NCBI RefSeq assembly: GCF_014805685.1
Contig: NC_060892.1
Coordinates: forward strand, 2,203,990-2,267,989
Source: Silurus meridionalis
Taxonomy: Eukaryota; Chordata; Actinopteri; Siluriformes; Siluridae
Reading direction: 5' to 3'
Length of the DNA stretch: 64,000 nt
Below, piece after piece: positions 57,375 to 64,000 of this stretch; within the stretch, counting starts at the first letter, position 1; each line of letters begins with the position of its first letter. The position numbers were made by a program, and so were the translations under genes. Under the pieces are notes generated by a model. The model was given only the letters and a program-made list of their open reading frames with translations, had not been told where the DNA came from and ran no database searches.

Positions 57375-58103
57375 CCGTATTTTTCAGACTATAAGCCGCT
57401 ACTTTTTTCCCACATTTTGAACCCCGCGGCTTAAACAACGAAGCGGCTTATTTATTAATTTTTCCTGGGTTCTTGGTTTCACAAACTTGAAGCCAAAAAA
57501 CTGAGCGACATAACATTAGACCGATGAAATTTCCGAACGGAAAGGAAAAAACGCACCTCACCTGTGTTTTGAGCTGCACGGCATCGGGAGAAAAAACTTC
57601 CATCGGGTGATTTTTAAACGCACGACGATGCCAAAAGATAAACTCCCGAGAGAAATAGTTGTGAAAGGAAAGAGGAAGACTGAACAATGTCTTTCTTGGT
57701 AGGCTACTGTTTAGATACAAGCCGTTGTAACGCGTTGAGTCTGGGTGAAGGGAGAGCTCGCTAACTCCAGTTGCAACAGAAATCATATAAGCACAGACAG
57801 CTTTCCAAAACTCGTGCTTTTTTTATTTTTTTAGGCAACAGCCAAGAAATCAGCAACAGAAAATAACAGAACAGGACATAATCCTCGTCTTGCACACATG
57901 CAGTGACCGCTATGCTCCTAAAGGAAGCGCAACATATTTCACCCGTTACACCGTGTGTAACGTGTCTTTCGTTAAAGCCTGTGTAAAGTACATTAGTGTA
58001 GACTGCGGCTTATAGACAGGTGCGGCTTATTTATGATAAAAATTAAAATATTTGTAAAATTGCGGCTTATATATGGGTGCGCTTTATAGTCCGGAAATTA
58101 CGG
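57375..58103 (+). mobile_element. pogo-type non-autonomous element, copy 2
   Basis: TIR CCGTATTTTTCAGACTATAA at the left, TTATAGTCCGGAAATTACGG at the right, TA flanks. About 90% like copy 1 by eye. Confidence 0.8.
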
Positions 58104-60395
58104 TAGTCATATACAAGCTTTGGTTCTTTTTATTCTGTCATGTTGGAGGTAATCAATGATTTTTCTGACCGGTTTAACGGTAAGGTATCCACTGAACCTC
58201 AGTCACTCTTTACAAATCTTGATCCAAGGATGTCTTACCACCGAATATGAAAGCAGTTCTTTGTGTGGGATTGGAGTAATGGTTAGTGAGACCAGAGGGA
58301 GTTTGCCATTTAGCTTAACACTGTCTATCAAACCTCTTAGGGGCAAGCAGAGGATTCCCACTGTGGGTGATTATTGTATGACTGGGCATATTGCATTTGA
58401 AAAATCAGTTCAGGTCAGAACAGGTCCGTTTGAACCTAATTAACAATATATTTTTATCATTATTATAAGTTTTAATATATTCATCTAAGCAAATTGTAAG
58501 GAAATATTATGATAATCGAAACAATTCTATTCAAACTTGTGCCCTGTTTCTGGCTGATGTGATCATCTGCTTCTGTAGCTCATTCACCTCAGGGTTTGAT
58601 GTGTCGTGTCTTTCTCAGATGCTTTTCTTCTCAGCATAGGTGTAAAGAGTTTTTTATTTGGGTTACCTGTTTTCCTATTTGATCGAACCCAACTTGCTTA
58701 TCTCCTCTAAACATCCTTATGATCCATAAAACTGCTAGTAACTGGACATTTTGTTACACAATTTGGTGTAAACTTTAGAATCTAGATCTCGTGACAGTTT
58801 TCTGTGAACACCCGAGCAGCAGCAGACATTTTTCGCCTGTCTGGCACCAGCCTCCTTGTCACTGAGATCTCATTTTTTTTATATATAAAAAATGTAGTCT
58901 TGACCTGTTCCTGCATGATTTGTGTTTTGGTCTGCCAGCACATGATTTGCTGACTTGTGTTTAAAACGACATCGGCTTATTACTCTTGATGACATGCTTT
59001 GAAAATCAGAAAAAAACAATTTTCATATGCAAATGCAGTTCACACGCATTGAGCTGTTTTGTTCTGGAGTCTTTTCCACTGAGTATTTTATTACTGCGAA
59101 TATATGCAACATCGACTCACGCAACCCAGTTCACTGGGGAGGAAACGCTCTGAAAGGCTGCCGTCGTCAGGGCTCGTATTACACGCTGGCATGACTGGGT
59201 TACTAATAGAATCTTAAGTCAAGATTTTAAAAACCTTGAAGAAAAATTGCATCAAGGTAGACCTAAAAATTCTATATACATTGCTTAATATGTTAATCCA
59301 GTTAGAGTTGCTCTTTTCTGCCTGTTCATCAGAAACCGAGAGTGTGAATGCCATCTTTGTGCTGAGCTCTTGAGCTCTTGAGCCCCTCTGCAGGAAACCA
59401 GGAAAGGGGTTTGGAGAGCAGCTCTCCTGCAGGCTTGTGCAGAAACAGGAGGTTTAAAGCTTGTAGGCGTAATCTCAAACAGAAGTGCAGAAAGGTTGAG
59501 AGCCAGATGATGATTCTCAGAAAAATGACCCTTCACATGCAGCAAACAAACTCAACAAACTGATGGTCCAGATCACCAGATAGAGGTTTATTTTATTTTA
59601 TTTTTCCTGTAAAAGAACAATATTGAGATGCCTGCTCATTTCTAACCCCTGGTGTAGTCAGGAAAAGAAAAAAAAATACCCATGGTTTATTTCAGGAGCC
59701 CCAGTGGTGTCTGGATTTCCTGTGCCGTCTGTTTGTGTTCAGGTTTGGTCATGTTTGACATCTTGATGGAGCTGGAGGAAATGGTATTTGGAGGTAGGAG
59801 GGTCAAACAGAGCTCAAATCCTTGTCATGTGGACGTTATTAGGTTGGGGTGAGAACCGAGTGGGGTCCTTTCTTTCGTTCTTTTTTTCGCTCGATGAAAG
59901 CTACTTTAAAATAAGACTCTTCAGAACAGAGCAGATTCGTTACAGATAAAGAGGCTCTACTTTTAATAAGTGGTCTTTTCCCACATTTAGGAAGAAACCC
60001 CAGTGTTAGGCATGGAGAGGACTTTCAGATCCCACAAGGGATGGCTGGAATCCTCATATAACCGTGTATGTAGTGCTCTTCAGGACGGTTTCTTATGACT
60101 GCATGGAGCAGAAACTGTGTGCATTGAATAAATGATCAGTCAAAATCCAACATGGATGGAGATGTGTTAAAAAAAAAATACAAATAGACGTGTTTTTCTA
60201 TAGAAGATGTGAGCTTTCAGGCATGGCGATGCACTGAAAACTCCATCCATCCAATTGCCATCTACAGTAAACATTTTATCTTGGCTGGAGTTGTCAACTA
60301 CTGCTGCAAACTGTAAACTCCAGACCAAACAGTTTGCATCTCTCCTGGGGTTTGAATGGTAAAAAATGGACGTTAAAGCCCAATGTCTTGATATT
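58104..60395. other. repeat-poor intronic segment
   Basis: No exon or clear repeat. It separates two pogo elements. Confidence 0.3.
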
Positions 60396-61075
60396 CCGTA
60401 TTTTCCGGACCATAAGCCGCTATTTTTTTCCCACGCTTTAAACCTCGCGGCTTGAACAACGAAGCGGCTAATTTATGGATATTTCCTGGGTTTTTCCCGG
60501 TTTCATGCCCCCTAACAGCCCCATAACATTAGACCAATGAAATTGCCGAACGGGTTCAGGTGAACCAATGAAACTCTTTATATTAAATCAGATGCGCTCC
60601 CACTGAATCGGGCCGCACCACATCATAAATATGGATGAGGTTCCTCTGACGTTTGACCTGCCACTCACTCGGACTGTCTACAGGAAATGCGAATCATTCG
60701 TCACGCTGAAAACAACCGGGCATGAAAACACACTTCACCTGTGTTCTGAGCTGCACGGCATCGGGAGAAAAGATTCACCGATGGTGATTTTTAAACGCAC
60801 GACGATGCCAAAAGAAAAACTCTTGAGAGAAATAGTTGTGAAAGGAAGGAGGAAGACAGTGAACAATGACTTCCTTGGTAGGCTGCTGTTTAGATACAAG
60901 CCGTGTCACAGACACTGTCTTTCATTAAAGCCTGTGTAAAGTTCATTAGTTTCAGTGTAGCTTATAGACAGGCTTATAGACAGGTGCAGCGTATTTATGT
61001 TCAAAATAAAAATCTTTGTCAAATTCAGTGGGTGCGGCTTATATTTGGGTGCGTTTAATAGTCCGGTAATTACGG
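60396..61075 (+). mobile_element. pogo-type element, copy 3, with transposase remnant
   Basis: TIR CCGTATTTTCCGGACCATAA at the left and TAGTCCGGTAATTACGG at the right. Codes MDEVPLTFDLPLTRTV at 60631, continuing to SPMVIFKRTTMPKEKL, then a reading that diverges (KGRRKTVNNDFLGRLL). MDEVPLTFD and PMVIFKR are the first catalytic Asp region and a following block of pogo-type DDE transposases. Copies 1 and 2 lack this first part but keep the KGRRKT block. Confidence 0.8.
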
Positions 61076-61669
61076 TAAATCTAATTCCTTTCACGTCTTC
61101 TTTTATGCTGAGAGTGCACAAACATTTGCACCTGACTGTTTGACATAACGGAATGCTCGATCCAGGGAACGCTCACACACGCAGGAAAAATTAAAGTCCC
61201 AGTCAGCCATAAAAGTATGCAAGAATGGACATTCAGAGCCGCTTTGTCTCCTTCAGTGCCTTCATTCTTCACCCTTGTGCCGGTATGCAGGACAGGTCGA
61301 AGTGGTGTTGACATGATTTCATGCTGACCAGCCAGGTGCAGTCCTCCTTCACCTCTACTGAATCTTGAGGGGTTTTTTTGTATAGAATCATCTCTTAAAA
61401 GGGTTATTTTATAATCTTATGAAAGGAGCACAAGCTCCCAGTGTTCGCTTTCACACAAGCGCAGTGTTTATAAAGTGTTCGTTAAACCAAAGTTTTAAAT
61501 CCACTTCTCCTGGCAACTAAGCCTCATTTATACTTTGAAGATAATCGTTGGCGTGCCCTTTAGTCGTTTATGGTTTGTGATGAGTCACTGTGTCTCCAGT
61601 CAGTTGCTAATTGTAGAAGTGTAGATCTTAACAACTAAACATCTTGCTGCTTATAGAAAATGTTTTTTC

Positions 61670-61770
61670 TTTGGGCTGCAACCAACAACTATTTAGATTA
61701 CCCATTAATCGGACAAATATTTCTTTTAATTAATCGAATAAAAAAAAGTAAAACATTTTAATTCGATGTT
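61670..61770. repeat. hAT-like end (GGGCTGCAACCAACAACTA)
   Basis: GGGCTGCAACCAACAACTAT and TACCCATTAATCGGACAAAT, typical of the end of a teleost hAT element. The other end is not found. Confidence 0.4.
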
Positions 61771-62199
61771 TTGCATATTATTACTATATAAAGGTGTAAT
61801 GATCTTTTATAAGCTTTAAAATGGCCAAATTAGTAGCTCCTTGTTGAGGAGTGCATGGGGATTTTTTCTCCTTGAACAAATTCACTCATGCTGGGTTGTC
61901 TTTCTGTAAAAAAAAAAATAAAATAAAATAAAATGAAACGAACAAAAAAAAAACAGCATTTGAGTATGCAAGTCGAAGCAATTCGTGCAAGTCAACATTT
62001 GTATTGTTTTTAACGATCGTTGCTGATAGCATGTTGACAACCGCGCTAGAAAACTCAATACGGAATGTAATACAACACGGTTTTGACATTTCTGTTTGGG
62101 GGGAAAAAAGACATTTTGTTGTGGAGACATGGGCATCTAGAATATTTAATTAATGTATTCATTTAATTTAATGATATCATTATTAATTTAATTTATTCT
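61771..62199. other. AT-rich unclassified segment
   Basis: No exon. Poly-A runs near 61903-61950. Confidence 0.35.
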
Positions 62200-62465
62200 G
62201 TTCAATAGGATCGAGATCAGAGCTTTATAGCAGGAGATCTTCCACTCCATCCCATGTAAAGCAGATCTTCATAAAGCTAACTTTGTCCACAGAGGTATTG
62301 TCATGCTGGAACAGGATTAGGTCTGATAGTTCGAATGATTGGAAAAATGTAACGCTACCGTGTCCGAAGGCACCCTGTACAATTGTGTGCCTCCAAACGT
62401 GTGCAAACAGTTTGTGGAAGAACCACATATGGCTGGAGAAAATCAGGTGTCCCAATACTCCCAGC
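62200..62465 (+). mobile_element. family-B element, 5' truncated
   Basis: GAGATCTTCCACTCCATCCC, GTATTGTCATGCTGGAACAG. The minus strand reads LFQHDNTSVDKVSFMKICFT, the best-preserved transposase motif of the family. Confidence 0.6.
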
Positions 62466-62514
62466 ACAGCATATTATTATGTATTGATTCGAGACATGGC
62501 TCATGAAATGATGG

Positions 62515-62680
62515 AGGCGGTCGTTTAGTGGTTAAGGCATTGGACTTCGGATCCAAAGGTCCTTAATTCAAATCCCAGCTACACAAAGCCATTCCTGGGC
62601 CCCTGAGCAATAGCTGCTCCGTTGTGAGATTAAAGTCGTTCTGGGTAAAGGCTTCTTCCAAACGCCATAAATGTAAACTG
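62515..62680 (+). mobile_element. tRNA-derived SINE
   Basis: The head GTCGTTTAGTGGTTAAGGCA has an A-box-like segment. TCAAATCCCAGC is B-box-like, then CTGGGCCCCTGAGCAATAG and the tail AAACGCCATAAATGTAA. Confidence 0.68.
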
Positions 62681-64000
62681 ATCCTGCCTGGGTATTAAAC
62701 AGTACATTCAGAATATGGAATGTAGGATCTTCATCATAAAACAATGAAACCCAGCAGCAGCTGTTGTGAGCAGGTTCGTTGAAAAATCTTTAATCTCTTT
62801 AATGAGAGGAAATTTGGATTTTAAGTGCAAGTGTGTAAGACCTCATGGTATCTTTGATGATTTCAGCCTACCTGTAAATGGTGTTCTTTATTGGCAGTAA
62901 TGTAGGAGCTTTTGTTTGCTAGCTTTTATCCAGATTAAAAGATACTATTGTCGGATTGTTCATCAAATCCCAGGGGAAATTCTGCAGCCACTGCAGGTTA
63001 TATTGTAGCCTTGGAAGTAAAAAAGATAATCTTATTTAAAGATAATCGGAAAAAAAATTATTCTTGTTTTTTCGGGACTTTATTGATAATGATAATTAGA
63101 CAATATTTTGCTGTGTTTTATTGGGCGGGACTACTGTGGTCAGTTTACAGCAGTGATCTGTCTAATTTGAATTGTTTTTTATTTTATGAGCATTTTCTAC
63201 CTTTTATGAAGCTGTTTTTTCCCTAAAAGTGTGCATCTTTTGGATAAAATTCTTACAATCAATGTCAATTAAATATTTTACATTAAATATTTAACAATAT
63301 AAACATTAAATGTCAAATAAATTAAAAGAATAACTACACATTTTGGCCTTTACCAAGCAAATAAAATCAGTATTATATAACATAATATAATAGAATATAT
63401 GAAAATATAATAGAATATACATTTTATAATTTTTTTTTAATAGCTGATCTTTGGAGAAAGAAAGAAAACTAATTAAGTCTATGAAATTATTTAAATGTTC
63501 AGGAATTTGTTTTGGTGACCGAAGCTTCCAGTTGCGCATTTTCATAAAAGATTAATAAAATTCAAAAGAAATAAAATAAGATTAAATAAGGGGTCTTGCA
63601 CATTTTTATTATTAAAATAAATAAATAAATAAGAGGAACTATTGCACCAAAAATAATAAATAAAAAGTGGAATTGCACCTGTAATTTTCTTGCACAATGA
63701 GTTTAAATGGATTAAAATTAAAATGCTTCTATATCTTGAATTTTGTGATCGTTCTAAACGCGTTTTAACATGACTCGACTGAATCATGCAGTGAAAGAAC
63801 GCGCTCTAAACAACAATCACGATATCAGCATAGACGATGAATATCGTACGCCACTAATCTTAGCATATTTATACTTTTTATCCATTAAATCGTCATTTAT
63901 TTTAATTCATTTCAACTAAAATCAATTCATCACACTTTCAGACAGGCAGGGACCATGATGTTTACTAATGCTCGTCTTCTCAAGTGTAAATCAGGCTTCA
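62681..64000. other. AT-rich terminal segment, no gene recognised
   Basis: No exon. From 63200 the sequence is very AT-rich. 63760-63860 (CGCGTTTTAACATGACTCGA) may be the edge of another dispersed element. Confidence 0.35.

Noticed and set aside
60631..60939. Possible host gene of 102 residues
   Set aside because: It lies between pogo TIRs and has MDEVPLTFD and PMVIFKR transposase motifs, with a decayed C-terminal part.

Overview
This is teleost fish nuclear DNA. The evidence is spliced vertebrate genes with GT-AG introns, very dense Tc1/mariner and pogo-type transposon debris, RTE- and L2-like LINE fragments, tRNA-derived SINEs, and long CA, GT, TCTA, TCTG and CT microsatellites. The Tc1-rich background suits a catfish-like ostariophysan, but that is inference. 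I see no bacterial, plasmid, CRISPR or viral gene.

Three genes lie on the plus strand, in this order. (1) klc4, kinesin light chain 4, has 15 coding exons from 3289 to 26212 that join without a frame break into a predicted 606-residue protein. It has an N-terminal heptad coiled coil, an acidic LFP motif, six TPRs and a serine-rich tail with an amphipathic segment. (2) A SOUL/HEBP-family heme-binding protein gene has five coding exons from 34188 to 39868, giving 249 residues. It has a candidate CpG-rich promoter and noncoding first exon near 29240-29476 and an AATAAA at 40002. (3) A single exon at 44464-44548 encodes a start codon plus signal peptide and ends in a phase-1 donor. I read it as probable exon 1 of ptk7, because KLC4 and PTK7 are same-strand neighbours in human. 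The remaining 19 kb would then be its long first intron.

The non-genic sequence is mostly repeats. A Tc1-derived short element, called family B here, occurs about 20 times in both orientations and still carries a degenerate FQHDN-type transposase motif on its minus strand. A 1.6-kb Tc1 element with TA flanks sits antisense in klc4 intron 8 and carries a nested 41-bp LINE tail. Three pogo-type elements share one TIR; one keeps a transposase fragment. A 30-31-bp minisatellite lies inside a larger duplication at 49.7-50.7 kb.

The most unusual feature is microsatellite placement against exons. Three internal exons (klc4 exons 12 and 13, and SOUL exon 3) have a long (GT)n tract running directly into the acceptor AG. 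klc4 exon 12 is also followed 83 nt downstream by a complementary (CA)n. Both complete genes begin their 3' UTR with a (CA)n tract within about 25 nt of the stop. klc4 also appears to use a GC-AG intron after exon 4. No wholly new biological system is evident.
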